Source: Polaribacter sp. Q13
GTDB lineage: Bacteria; Bacteroidota; Bacteroidia; Flavobacteriales; Flavobacteriaceae
Reading direction: 5' to 3'
NCBI RefSeq assembly: GCF_016858305.2
Contig: NZ_CP074436.1
Location: forward strand, 3,802,001-3,866,000
DNA length: 64,000 bases
Every line of letters begins with the position of its first letter. The first letter of the stretch is position 1. The notes under the pieces are model-generated. The model was given only the letters and a program-made list of their open reading frames with translations. It made no database searches and was not told the origin of the DNA. The position numbers were made by a program, and so were the translations under genes. This document shows, one piece after another, positions 1 through 8,461 of the stretch.

Positions 1-1795
1 CTAATGTTGTTCCGCTTAAGGTAATGTTTTCAACATCTGAAGACACATAGATAGAAGCACCTAATTCTTGAATAGCTTCTTCTAATTCTTTTACAGTTTT
101 ATTTTTTGTTCCTTTGTTTAATAGATTCGCAGTTAAATTAGCAACCCCTAATTTATCCATAGATTCTAATAATTGGCCACCATCAATAGTTATATTAAAA
201 CGAACCAAAGGAACTTCGTCATTTTCAATTCCAAAGATTTTTAAACCATTCTTTAAACTACTTTCATACACTTTTGGTACTGCTAAAGAAGGCGTTGCTC
301 CGTAAGGTGGTTCTATCGTTCTATCAAAAGAAGAAGGTGTTTTCTCGTATGTTGCCGCAATTTTAGGATCGAATTTTTCTTCTGCTCCTGTTACAATTTT
401 CTCTTCTACAACATTTGCTAATAGAGAATTTGTTAATGCTAATTCAGTACTGTTTTTAGGAACAAAACTTGTTGCTATATAATTTTTGTTTTTTATGTAT
501 GTATTATAAACACGCATTACATCTTCTGTGGTAACGGATAATGTTCTTTTAATATCTTCTGTAACAAAGCCAGGGTTGCCTAAATAAGTATTGTAAGATG
601 CAAGGTTAGTTCCTTTACCTAAAACGCTAGAAAGGCTTGCGTAAAAATCAGTTTCCTGACCTGCTTTAATTCTATTTAAATCTTTTTCTGATATTCCTTC
701 AGTTTCAAACTTTGCCAATCCTTTTTCAACTCCAGCTTTTACATCATCTAATTTTACATCATTAAAAGCGCGTATAGAAATTTGAATTTCTCCTGCCAAT
801 TCAGAATTTCTGCTGTACATACCTGTTCTAGATGTTAATTTTAAATCATCAACTAAAACTTGATTAAGAGGGGCCGATTTACCATCTGTTAAATATTGAG
901 ATAATACATCTAGTGCATAAGAATCTGGATTGTATTGCGCTACTGTTGGCCAAACCATTGTTAATTGTGGTACTCTTGCAAAGTTATCTTCGTAATATAA
1001 AAATTTAGTTTCTTTAACTACACCAGGTCTTTTAACTAATGCAGGTATTTCTTCTTTTCCTTTTGGTATTTCATCAAAATATTTATGAACCCATTTTGTT
1101 GCTTGTGCAATATCTATATCTCCAGATAATACTAAAGTTGCGTTGTTAGGTACATACCATTTCTTATAAAAATCTTTTACATCTTGTAAGGTTGCATTTT
1201 GTAAATCTTCTAAAGAACCAATAACTTGCCAGTTATAAGGATGGTCTTTTGGGTATAAGTTTTTACCAATTACATATTGGTTATGTCCGTACGGTCTGTT
1301 GTCTATACTTTGTCTTTTTTCGTTTTTTACTACTTGTTTTTCTTTTGCTAAAACCGGGTCTGTAACGGTGTTTATAAAATATCCTAATTTATCGGCTTCT
1401 GCCCAAATCATTTTCTCTAAACCATCTTTTGGTACCGTTTGTAAGTAATTTGTTCTGTCTCTAGAAGTAGATCCGTTTGCGCCAGAACCACCAATTCTTG
1501 CACTCATTTTATCCAATCCACCTTTTCCTAAATTTTCAGATTCTAGGAATAATAAATGTTCAAATAAATGTGCAAAACCAGTTCTACCTTCAATTTCTCT
1601 GGCAGAACCAACATGAACCATTAGTTCTACAGCCACAACTGGGTCGGATTTATCTACATGAAAAACAACATCTAAACCGTTTTCTAATTCAATTTTTTTA
1701 TAATTGATGCTAAGTTCTGGTGTTTTTTCTTCTTTTGATTGTTTACAACTTAAAAAACAAGTTGTTGCTAAAATTACAAGTAGTATTTTTTTCAT
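1..1795 (-). CDS. M16 family zinc metallopeptidase lipoprotein, 3' end outside window
   Basis: Reading leftward from the ATG at 1795, 598 codons are open to the window edge. The N-terminus is a lipoprotein signal (MKKILLVIL, then FLSC with the lipid cysteine near residue 17). The inverted zinc motif HLFEH lies at residues 76-80, and a VKNE stretch near residue 159 supplies the likely third ligand, as in M16 (insulinase/pitrilysin) peptidases. The second M16 repeat begins in the last ~130 visible codons. It probably degrades peptides in the periplasm. Flavobacteria often carry such proteases as full two-domain proteins of roughly 680-940 residues, so the visible part is most of the gene. Its first 37 bp of coding sequence and its upstream leader are repeated at 4537-4616. 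Confidence 0.93.
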   Translation of the reverse strand, partial: MKKILLVILATTCFLSCKQSKEEKTPELSINYKKIELENGLDVVFHVDKSDPVVAVELMVHVGSAREIEGRTGFAHLFEHLLFLESENLGKGGLDKMSARIGGSGANGSTSRDRTNYLQTVPKDGLEKMIWAEADKLGYFINTVTDPVLAKEKQVVKNEKRQSIDNRPYGHNQYVIGKNLYPKDHPYNWQVIGSLEDLQNATLQDVKDFYKKWYVPNNATLVLSGDIDIAQATKWVHKYFDEIPKGKEEIPALVKRPGVVKETKFLYYEDNFARVPQLTMVWPTVAQYNPDSYALDVLSQYLTDGKSAPLNQVLVDDLKLTSRTGMYSRNSELAGEIQISIRAFNDVKLDDVKAGVEKGLAKFETEGISEKDLNRIKAGQETDFYASLSSVLGKGTNLASYNTYLGNPGFVTEDIKRTLSVTTEDVMRVYNTYIKNKNYIATSFVPKNSTELALTNSLLANVVEEKIVTGAEEKFDPKIAATYEKTPSSFDRTIEPPYGATPSLAVPKVYESSLKNGLKIFGIENDEVPLVRFNITIDGGQLLESMDKLGVANLTANLLNKGTKNKTVKELEEAIQELGASIYVSSDVENITLSGTTL

Positions 1796-1838
1796 ATAGG
1801 TTGATTTTAAGCTTTTAAAAATACTAAAATTTAATGAT
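1759..1838 (-). repeat. Direct repeat copy A (5' end of the M16 peptidase gene)
   Basis: 80 bp matching 4537-4616 in the same orientation with about 5 mismatches by eye and no gaps. It covers the first 12 codons of the M16 protease gene and 43 bp upstream. The two copies bracket the GH2 gene. Confidence 0.9.
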
Positions 1839-2630
1839 AGAGGTATTTTTGAGTTGTTAAATATTATGAGAAAAACACTAAAACTTCGTGTTGGATTTTG
1901 AATATTATTTAATAGAAATAATGCTTTTGTTGTTTTTTTTCTTGCAAGGTTTACAGCGTAAGATTTATAGATCTGTTTGCTGAGTGTGATCTAACTTTTT
2001 ATTGATTGAATTTTAACGAGATATTTAGAGCGAAAAATAAGAACTTGAGAAAGTTTATTTTTTTTAGACTAATTTTTTTGGTTTTTCCAATATTGTAATT
2101 GTTTTTCTGCGTGCTTACGAGCTTTTGTATCAACTAATTTTTTAATCCCTTCATCAGCGTTTAGACATACAGTCAGTAATTCCTTATACAGAACATCTTT
2201 ATTTGATATATCCTATCGTTCGCTGAAAAAAAAAGCTGTTAAACGCGAATTTAATTCGGTCTGCAAACGATAACCTTTGGCATAGTCTAGTAAAATATGG
2301 TCATTTTTAGTGCTGATTATTTTAAAGCCATCAAATAGGGCAAATTTGAAGCCTTCAGTTTCTACCAATTTAAAAAACAGAGAAGAGTTTATCAAATAAA
2401 AGGTAGAGAAATTAGATATTCGAGAGAATTAAATAATACTAATTTGTATTGGTAAATCTGCTCTAAAAAACGCCTATACTATTTCTTGAATTTTATTGAT
2501 TTAATAAGCCGTTTACACTGTGTATTTTTTAATGGACTACCTCCATAAGCCGAAATCAACATTTTATGATCATTAAATTTAATGAGTTAGATTTATAATG
2601 TAAATTCGTTTATTAAATATTTTTAACATA
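1839..2630. other. Gene-poor stretch with decayed fragments
   Basis: About 800 bp between the M16 gene and the GH2 gene. It holds a minus-strand gene fragment (2069-2431) and a degenerate terminator-like hairpin near 2036-2056 (AACTT/AAGTT). The sequence around it (TTAGTCT next to an A-run, then CCAAAAAA) also occurs at about 7062-7082. A 27-codon minus-strand frame (2479-2562) is not convincing as a gene. Confidence 0.6.
2069..2431 (-). pseudogene. Decayed gene fragment of unknown family
   Basis: One minus-strand frame reads as plausible protein from about 2431 to the stop at 2069-2071, broken by a single in-frame TAG at 2213-2215. Upstream of the break the product contains LVETEGFKFALFDGFKII and LLDYAKGYRLQTELNSRL. 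Downstream it continues in the same frame with ELLTVCLNADEGIKKLV and ends KHAEKQLQYWKNQKN. There is no credible start codon or ribosome site. The next in-frame stop upstream is immediately before 2431, so the N-terminus is missing. I do not recognise the family. Confidence 0.5.
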
Positions 2631-4415
2631 ATGAAAATATTCTTAATTACATTCATCTATCTTATACTTGCTATTGGTTTAAATGCTCAAAGCTTTATAA
2701 TGAACCCTTATGGCAGAGACAATACCAAATTATTAAACGGAAAATGGAATGCGATAGTCGATCAATATAGTAGAGGAGAAAAAAAGCAATTTTATCTGAA
2801 TCAAATTGCTACAGAGGACACTAAGTTTTTAGAATATGGATTTGAAGGAGCTATGAGGCTCGATGTTCCCGGAGATTTCAACTCACAATACCCAGAGCTA
2901 AAATATTATGAAGGAGATATTTGGTATCAACGTTATTTTGAAGCAAACAAACAAAACCATAAACGATCTTTTATTTATTTTGCCGGAGTAAGTTACGAAG
3001 CAACTGTTTGGTTGAATGGAAAAAAAGTAGGAAATCATGAAGGAGGTTTTACACCATTTCAATTTGAAGTAACCGATTTATTGAAGGAAGGCAAAAATGA
3101 TATTGTTGTTAAAGTAAATAATAACAGAAAAAAAGATCGGATACCAGCTATGAATTTCGATTGGTGGAATTATGGTGGAATTTTAAGAGATGTATTTCTT
3201 GTTCAAACACCAGATACTTTTATTCGTGATTACAAGATACAATTAAAGAAAAATGAGAAAAAAATAATTTCTGGTTATGTACAGTTAGATGGAGCAAAAT
3301 TATCGCAACAAGTAACCGTTTCTATTCCTGAACTGAAAATTGAAAAAATTGTTAGCACCAACAATAATGGATATGCTTCTTTTGAAATAAAAGCAAAACC
3401 AAAATTATGGAATCCTGATTCCCCAAAAATGTATAATGTATCTATTATTTCAGAGCAAAAAGAACAAGTAAAAGATGAAATTGGATTCAGAAATATAAGT
3501 GTAAATGGAGATGACATTCTTCTAAACGGTGAAAAAGTATTCCTTAAAGGGGTTAACTTTCATGAAGAAATACCACAACGCCTAGGACGTGCTTATTCAA
3601 CTGCCGATGCAGCTATGATTATAGAAGAAGTTACTGCATTAGGTTGTAATTTTATACGTACTGCTCATTATCCTCAAAACGAACATATCATCCGCTTGGC
3701 AGAAAAAAAAGGACTGATGATTTGGGAGGAAATTCCTCTTTGGCAAGGAATTGATTTTAAAAACCCTGTTGTACTAGACAAAGCAATAAATATGCTACGT
3801 GAAATGATTTATCGCGATAAAAACAGAGCAGGAATTATTATTTGGAGTGTAGCAAATGAAACGAAGCCTAGTAATTATAGAGATAAAGTGCTTACAGATC
3901 TAATTAATCTAGCCCATGAGTTAGATGATACGCGCCTTGTTGGAGCTGCTTTTGACAATCCACGTTATGATCCTGAAACTTCCACGTTTAATATAAAAGA
4001 TGATATCTCAAAAATTGTTGATGTGGTAGGAGTAAATAAATATATGGGATGGTACATGCCATGGCCAACCGACCCATCAAATATAAAATGGAATGTAGCT
4101 CTTGATAAACCTCTAATTATGACAGAGTTTGGCTGTGAGAGTTTATATGGAAAAATAGGCGATAAAGATAAAGCACATTCTTGGAGTGAAGATTACCAGA
4201 AAGATTTATACTTAAAAAACCTTGAAATGTTCAAAAACATTCCGAACCTTAGCGGAACGAGTCCGTGGGTATTATTCGATTTTCGCTCACCATATAGATG
4301 CCACCCTAAAAACCAAGAAGGATGGAATCGTAAAGGACTTATTTCTGATAAAGGACAACGTAAAAAAGCTTGGTTTGTGATGAAGAATTATTATAATAAT
4401 ATTGATATGAAATAG
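2631..4415 (+). CDS. Secreted glycoside hydrolase family 2 (beta-galactosidase/beta-glucuronidase type)
   Basis: A 594-residue protein with a Sec signal peptide (about residues 1-20, ending LNAQ) and the three-part GH2 plan: an N-terminal jelly-roll sugar-binding domain (YEGDIWYQRYF, VWLNGKKVG), an immunoglobulin-like domain around 200-290, and a C-terminal TIM barrel starting at FLKGVNFHEE. The acid/base Glu410 sits in SVANET and the nucleophile Glu499 in IMTEFG. It should hydrolyse beta-galactosides or beta-glucuronides in the periplasm or outside the cell; substrate specificity cannot be read from the sequence. The gene stands alone, with no SusCD pair or other CAZymes nearby, and lies inside an 80-bp direct repeat, which suggests it was acquired. 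Confidence 0.92.
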   Translation: MKIFLITFIYLILAIGLNAQSFIMNPYGRDNTKLLNGKWNAIVDQYSRGEKKQFYLNQIATEDTKFLEYGFEGAMRLDVPGDFNSQYPELKYYEGDIWYQRYFEANKQNHKRSFIYFAGVSYEATVWLNGKKVGNHEGGFTPFQFEVTDLLKEGKNDIVVKVNNNRKKDRIPAMNFDWWNYGGILRDVFLVQTPDTFIRDYKIQLKKNEKKIISGYVQLDGAKLSQQVTVSIPELKIEKIVSTNNNGYASFEIKAKPKLWNPDSPKMYNVSIISEQKEQVKDEIGFRNISVNGDDILLNGEKVFLKGVNFHEEIPQRLGRAYSTADAAMIIEEVTALGCNFIRTAHYPQNEHIIRLAEKKGLMIWEEIPLWQGIDFKNPVVLDKAINMLREMIYRDKNRAGIIIWSVANETKPSNYRDKVLTDLINLAHELDDTRLVGAAFDNPRYDPETSTFNIKDDISKIVDVVGVNKYMGWYMPWPTDPSNIKWNVALDKPLIMTEFGCESLYGKIGDKDKAHSWSEDYQKDLYLKNLEMFKNIPNLSGTSPWVLFDFRSPYRCHPKNQEGWNRKGLISDKGQRKKAWFVMKNYYNNIDMK

Positions 4416-4536
4416 CCGTACAAGCAAGTATCTTATAGGATCGTATCGTTGTTATTAAGGCCTCTTCGCTGAAAAAAAACATACTCTTTTCTACTATAAA
4501 TCACGTTAAGTTCTATGATATTTAGATCTCGTTTTT

Positions 4537-4616
4537 AAGTTGTTGCTATAATTACAAGTAGTATTTTTTTCATTTGGGTTGATTTTAAGCTTTTAAAAAT
4601 ACTTAAATTTATTGAT
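4537..4616 (-). repeat. Direct repeat copy B, a truncated start of the M16 peptidase gene
   Basis: Nearly identical to 1759-1838. On the minus strand an ATG at 4573 opens MKKILLVIIATT and then stops, so only the first part of the lipoprotein signal is preserved. Together with copy A it encloses 2.7 kb containing the GH2 gene and fragments. Confidence 0.9.
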
Positions 4617-4686
4617 GTTGATTTTCTTGTATTGTTAAATAAAAATGAAATACAAACCTTCTTATTTTTCATTTAGTGTACATAAA

Positions 4687-4721
4687 AATAGCGACTTTGA
4701 TTAAGAACCAAAGTCGCTATT
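4687..4721 (-). terminator. Intrinsic terminator, bidirectional
   Basis: A 13-bp perfect stem (AATAGCGACTTTG / CAAAGTCGCTATT) with a 9-nt loop and T-runs on both sides. It can end the minus-strand hydrolase/oxidoreductase unit that stops at 4753, and read-through from the plus-strand GH2 gene. Confidence 0.85.
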
Positions 4722-4752
4722 ATTTTTAGACATCGTTGTATGTCGTTTTATA

Positions 4753-5385
4753 CTAATACCCAATTGTAAAACGTTTTTTACTATAAGCAGGTTTTTCAAC
4801 TTCGTTCATAATTCCTACAGCAAAATCTTCCATAGAAATAGAGCTTTCACCTTTATCATTAGCGAGCAAGTAATCACCTGCAACTCTAAATTTATTAGTT
4901 CTTTCTCCTTCAAAAATATAAGCAGATGGTGAAACGTTTGTCCAGTTTAATACAGATTCTTTAAGATATATGTTTTCCAATGCTTTTTGGTGAGAAACTG
5001 CAACAGCTTTATAAGCTGCTGGAAATTCTGGGGTATCTACTAATAGCAAATCTTCACTTACTTTTAAACTACCGGCTCCTCCTACAGCTATTAATCTAAC
5101 GTTGGCCTTTTTTGCAGCTGCTACTAGTGCCTTAGAAGCATCAATAATTAAGTCTGTATTTTCTAGCGGTGGCGCATAAGCACTTATAACAACGTCACTA
5201 CTCTTAAAAATTTCTGCTAGAGTGTTTACATCAAAAATGTCAGCTTTTTCTATGCTAACATTATTTAATCCAAAAAAACGACTGTCTTTTGAGGTAACTA
5301 GTTGTAATTCATGATTTCTTGTTGCTGCTTCTTTTGTAATTCTTTGTCCGATGTTTCCACCAGCTCCAATAATTGTTACTTTCAT
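4753..5385 (-). CDS. NAD(P)-binding Rossmann oxidoreductase (atypical SDR, YwnB/NmrA-like)
   Basis: 210 residues. The N-terminus MKVTIIGAGGNIGQRI is a GxxGxxG dinucleotide-binding turn, followed by the ISAYAPP and AVGGAGSL strands typical of atypical short-chain dehydrogenases that bind NAD(P)H without the Tyr-x-x-x-Lys catalytic pair. It lies 21 bp downstream of the alpha/beta hydrolase gene and in the same direction as the Rrf2 regulator gene, so the three probably form one stress-response unit. A regulator-oxidoreductase pairing of this type (YwnA/YwnB) exists in Bacillus. The substrate is unknown. Confidence 0.8.
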   Translation of the reverse strand: MKVTIIGAGGNIGQRITKEAATRNHELQLVTSKDSRFFGLNNVSIEKADIFDVNTLAEIFKSSDVVISAYAPPLENTDLIIDASKALVAAAKKANVRLIAVGGAGSLKVSEDLLLVDTPEFPAAYKAVAVSHQKALENIYLKESVLNWTNVSPSAYIFEGERTNKFRVAGDYLLANDKGESSISMEDFAVGIMNEVEKPAYSKKRFTIGY

Positions 5386-5406
5386 TTTTATGATATTTAA
5401 TTGTAC

Positions 5407-6261
5407 TTAATTTTTTATAAATTTTTGTATTTTTTCTGCTACTTCAACGGCATATTCGTCTAATAAGAAATGGCCACCATTAAAAAAATAAGATTGAATA
5501 TTTTTAATATCCTTACCATAAGCATCACCTCCCGATTTATTAAAAAACGGATCGTTTTCTCCCCATACAATTAAAGTATTAGGCTGATGAGTTTTAAAGT
5601 AATCTTGCCATTCTGAGTATTTTGAAAAGTTGGTGCCATAATTATAAAACATGGCTGTTTGTATTTCTTTTGCTCCAGTTCTATTTAAAAAAGCGTTATC
5701 CATTAAATAGTAAGAAGGGTCAATGTTTTCTGGTGTTGATGATCCTCCAAGATGCTGTTCCTTAAGACCTTCAAGAGACATTAAATAACCTTTAAAATTA
5801 TTAAGGCCTTCTAAATCATTATTTTTTTGAAATTGTCCAATTTTTTTAGCCCATTCTCCTAAGCCTTCCATATAGGCATTTGCATTTTGAATTATTAAAC
5901 CTTTGATTAATTCTGGTTTTTTTGAGGCAATTCTAAATCCGATGGGTCCACCATAATCTTGAACCAATAAATAAAAAGGATCAAGCTTTAGAGTGGCTAT
6001 AAATTCTTCTATTATTGCGGATACATTATCAAAAGTATATTCAAACTCAGATGTTGTTGGCGCCTCGCTTAATCCAAACCCGGGGTAATCTGGAGCAATA
6101 AGATGATAATCTTCTGAGAGCTCTTCCATTAACCCTTTAAACATGTATGAGGAAGATGGAAAGCCGTGGAGTAGGAGTATGGTCTCTTTGTTTTGCTGGC
6201 CTTCTTCTCTATAAAATATCTCTAGACCATTTATTTTAATTGTTTTATTCTTGTTATTCAT
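5407..6261 (-). CDS. Alpha/beta hydrolase with aspartate nucleophile (haloalkane dehalogenase/epoxide hydrolase-like)
   Basis: 284 residues, cytoplasmic, with no signal peptide. The oxyanion motif is LHGFPSSS (31-38). The nucleophile elbow is VQDYGGPIG, with Asp102 where lipases have Ser, which is the hallmark of the dehalogenase and epoxide hydrolase branch. Asp237 (GENDPFF) and His264 (GGHFLLDEY) complete the triad. A helical cap spans about 130-215. It probably detoxifies small electrophiles; the exact substrate cannot be assigned. Upstream lies a TGTA-N11-TACA site shared with the Rrf2 gene. Confidence 0.82.
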   Translation of the reverse strand: MNNKNKTIKINGLEIFYREEGQQNKETILLLHGFPSSSYMFKGLMEELSEDYHLIAPDYPGFGLSEAPTTSEFEYTFDNVSAIIEEFIATLKLDPFYLLVQDYGGPIGFRIASKKPELIKGLIIQNANAYMEGLGEWAKKIGQFQKNNDLEGLNNFKGYLMSLEGLKEQHLGGSSTPENIDPSYYLMDNAFLNRTGAKEIQTAMFYNYGTNFSKYSEWQDYFKTHQPNTLIVWGENDPFFNKSGGDAYGKDIKNIQSYFFNGGHFLLDEYAVEVAEKIQKFIKN

Positions 6262-6265
6262 TTAA

Positions 6266-6284
6266 TGTAATTATTTTTGTTACA
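6266..6284. promoter_or_regulatory. Candidate Rrf2 operator in front of the hydrolase gene
   Basis: TGTA-N11-TACA (extended TGTAA/TTACA), 5 bp upstream of the hydrolase ATG and between it and the regulator gene. The same spacing and half-sites occur at 6720-6738 in front of the Rrf2 gene. Confidence 0.55.
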
Positions 6285-6301
6285 GTTATGGTTAAAAAAA
6301 A

Positions 6302-6712
6302 TCAAAATTGATTTTTAAATTCTTCAAGTGTTTGTTTCTTTAGCTCTTCACTTATAGCAGTATCTATTGTATTTAATAAAGATTCTAATCTGGTATTTAT
6401 TTGTTTACCAACCTTACAATTAGGGTTGGGTGTATTTTTAAGTAGTGATAATACGTTATCATCACCTTTTATAAGATTAAAAATCTCAGATAAATATATT
6501 TTGTTAGCATCTTTTAGAATGTTAATTCCACCATGTTTTCCTTCTTTACTTTGAATTAAACCACCTTCCTTAAGTGTTGCAAGTTCTTTTCTAACCAATA
6601 CCGGATTTATATTTAAGCTCTCAGCTATTAAAGTAGATGTTAACCAATCTTCTTTATACATTGCAAGTAAAGTCATAATATGTAAGGCGATTGAAAATCT
6701 TGTCTTTATCAA
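6302..6712 (-). CDS. Rrf2 family transcriptional regulator
   Basis: 136 residues with the Rrf2 winged helix-turn-helix: FSIALHIMTLLAMY, the recognition region STLIAESLNINPVLVRKELATL, and the wing GLIQSKEGKHGGINI, followed by a dimerisation helix. It has a single Cys (NPNCKVG) instead of the three-Cys cluster of IscR/NsrR, so it is unlikely to hold an Fe-S cluster of that kind and may be a thiol sensor like YwnA/CymR-type members. It heads a three-gene minus-strand unit with the hydrolase and the NAD(P)-binding protein, and palindromes at both promoters suggest autoregulation. Confidence 0.9.
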   Translation of the reverse strand: MIKTRFSIALHIMTLLAMYKEDWLTSTLIAESLNINPVLVRKELATLKEGGLIQSKEGKHGGINILKDANKIYLSEIFNLIKGDDNVLSLLKNTPNPNCKVGKQINTRLESLLNTIDTAISEELKKQTLEEFKNQF

Positions 6713-6716
6713 AATA

Positions 6717-6741
6717 TACTGTATTTTTTTTTATTACAGTA
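6717..6741. promoter_or_regulatory. Candidate autoregulatory operator of the Rrf2 gene
   Basis: Perfect inverted repeat TACTGTA-N11-TACAGTA immediately upstream of the regulator start. The core TGTA-N11-TACA matches the site at 6266-6284. Confidence 0.6.
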
Positions 6742-6828
6742 CAAATGTAATAAAATATTTTAATAAAAATGGTTTTGATGTTTAAATTTTTGAAAAGACA
6801 TACAACTCTAATAATGTAAAATTGTTTC

Positions 6829-6889
6829 AATATGTTTGTCCATTTTAGCAATCTTTTTAAAGTTTTTAAGTCCGTTCTATTTTTGATGT
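6829..6889 (-). pseudogene. Fragment of a second TIGR01212-type radical SAM gene
   Basis: About 60 bp resembling 7279-7340, inside the intact radical SAM gene, at roughly 80% identity by eye. On the minus strand it still reads DLKNFKKIAKMDKHIE, against GLKNFEMVAKIDKQME in the intact protein. The rest of the copy is unrecognisable. Confidence 0.65.
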
Positions 6890-7040
6890 CATTAATAAGT
6901 TAATAAGATTTGTAAATGAGGCAATCGAATTTATTGAAGTTAGATTTAGTAAAGTGTTGCAAAAGTTTAATTTATAGAAATGCTGTTGATGTTAGAGCTG
7001 CTTTAGCAGAATAGATTTTTATGAATTATTTATAAATAAA

Positions 7041-7064
7041 AAACGAACTTTCTCAAGTTCGTTT
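7041..7064 (-). terminator. Intrinsic terminator after the radical SAM gene
   Basis: A 10-bp perfect stem (AAACGAACTT / AAGTTCGTTT) with a TCTC loop and T-runs on both strands, downstream of the minus-strand gene ending at 7195. Confidence 0.8.
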
Positions 7065-7194
7065 TTTTAGACTAATTTTTTGGTTTCGTTAACTCTAATG
7101 ATATCAAATCGTTTCAATGTTTTATATCAGAAGTTAACGAAGTTAGTTTTTTCTAAATTTAGAATCAAACCAAATTAGCTTTTTTTTGTTGTCT

Positions 7195-8169
7195 TTAAGC
7201 TGTAATTAGCGTGTTTTCTTTATTCAATTTTTTCGGATAAGGATTATAATCTTTCCCTTGCCAAGTATTCTCTAACTCCATTTGTTTATCAATTTTAGCA
7301 ACCATTTCAAAGTTTTTAAGTCCGTTCCATTTTGGTGCAATTAGCAAATCTATTGGTGCCTGACTGATAAAACGTTCTATCACAATATCTGGCCTAAGTA
7401 AGGCAACAAATTGAGTTATAAACGCAATGTAACTCTCAGGTGTAAAAAGATTAAAATCTTCTGGATTTCGTTTGTATTGAGAGGCCATGATAGATTTCTT
7501 TACAATCTGCAAATGGTGTAATTTTAAAGTGTCTATCGGTAACTTAGAAATTTCAATGGCATGGTTTAATAAATCCTCTTTGGTTTCTCCTGGTAAGCCG
7601 ATAATTAAATGAGCACCTAAATGAAAACCTTTGTTTTTACATTTATTAAAAGTAGCAATACTATCATCATAAGAATGACACCTGTTTACTTTCTTTAAAG
7701 TATTGTTTAAAGTGCTTTCCACTCCGAATTCTAGGGAAATAAAATGTGTTTTTGATAAAAAGGATAAGTAATCGATCACTTCATCAGAAATACAATCGGG
7801 TCTGGTGCCAATAACCAATCCAATTACATTGGGAACGCTTAAAGCTTCCTCGTACATTTTTTTTAGAGATTCAAAATCTGAGTAGGTATTTGTGTACGCT
7901 TGAAAATAAGCTAAATATTGCTGCGTTTTGTATTTGCTAGAAAAACGAGAAATGCCTTCTTGTAATTGTTGTTTAACACTTTTGTTAGGTTCGCAATAAT
8001 CTGGGTTAAAGGTATTGTTGTTGCAATAGGTGCAACCTCCGTATCCTTTAGAACCATCTCTATTAGGACAAGAAAAGCCAATATCTAAAGATATTTTTTG
8101 CACTCTTTCTCCGAAGTTAAGTTTTATAAAGGAGGAGTAATCTAAATAGCGTTTCCCTGTGATTTTCAT
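7195..8169 (-). CDS. TIGR01212 family (YhcC-like) radical SAM protein
   Basis: 324 residues. The Cys ligands of the 4Fe-4S cluster sit in FSCPNRDG and GGCTYCNN, giving the wide CX14CX2C spacing typical of the YhcC/TIGR01212 group rather than CX3CX2C. The TIM-barrel motifs follow: IGTRPDCI, SLEFGVES and LIIGLPGET. Family members are cytoplasmic SAM enzymes whose E. coli homologue YhcC has been linked to nitrogen or anaerobic metabolism without a settled reaction. The gene is monocistronic on the minus strand. Confidence 0.9.
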   Translation of the reverse strand: MKITGKRYLDYSSFIKLNFGERVQKISLDIGFSCPNRDGSKGYGGCTYCNNNTFNPDYCEPNKSVKQQLQEGISRFSSKYKTQQYLAYFQAYTNTYSDFESLKKMYEEALSVPNVIGLVIGTRPDCISDEVIDYLSFLSKTHFISLEFGVESTLNNTLKKVNRCHSYDDSIATFNKCKNKGFHLGAHLIIGLPGETKEDLLNHAIEISKLPIDTLKLHHLQIVKKSIMASQYKRNPEDFNLFTPESYIAFITQFVALLRPDIVIERFISQAPIDLLIAPKWNGLKNFEMVAKIDKQMELENTWQGKDYNPYPKKLNKENTLITA

Positions 8170-8427
8170 GAAAAGTAGGATTGATAAATTATAGAAATTA
8201 ATTTGTAGAATATTTTTGCTTTCATATTAGTTCTCGAAACAATTTTTATTAAAACTCACTACCATTGAAATGTTTTGTACATGATTTTTTTTAGTGAGTT
8301 AATTGGAGTCTAAAAAAACAAAACTGCATGTTATCTTTTCTACTCGTAATTTTTTTTTGATCTCGAACTGACATAGTTAAATTTAACAACTTGTTGTTTA
8401 GTAACAGAATCGCTCTAGAGCAAAAAA

Positions 8428-8455
8428 AAACTCCAATCGGTAAAGATTGGAGTTT
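8428..8455 (-). terminator. Intrinsic terminator after galE
   Basis: An 11-bp stem (AAACTCCAATC / GATTGGAGTTT) with an A-run on its left, giving a T-run on the minus strand, 7 bp beyond the galE stop. Confidence 0.85.
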
Positions 8456-8461
8456 TTAATA

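Larger units (their letters stand above)
4416..4752. other. Intergenic region holding repeat copy B and a terminator
   Basis: 337 bp without an intact gene. It contains the second copy of the M16 gene's 5' end (4537-4616) and the hairpin at 4687-4721. No other coding signal was seen. Confidence 0.7.
6742..7194. other. Intergenic scar between the regulator and the radical SAM gene
   Basis: About 450 bp without an intact gene. It holds a decayed piece of a second radical SAM gene (6829-6889), a terminator (7041-7064) and a stretch (about 7062-7082) shared with 2061-2090. A 32-codon plus-strand frame at 6916-7014 has no recognisable content. Confidence 0.6.

Noticed and set aside
2479..2562. 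27-codon minus-strand frame (MLISAYGGSPLKNT...)
   Set aside because: No ribosome site, promoter or recognisable family, and it sits in debris.
6654..6851. 65-codon minus-strand frame across the Rrf2 promoter
   Set aside because: Overlaps the regulator start and its operator in another frame; no recognisable content.
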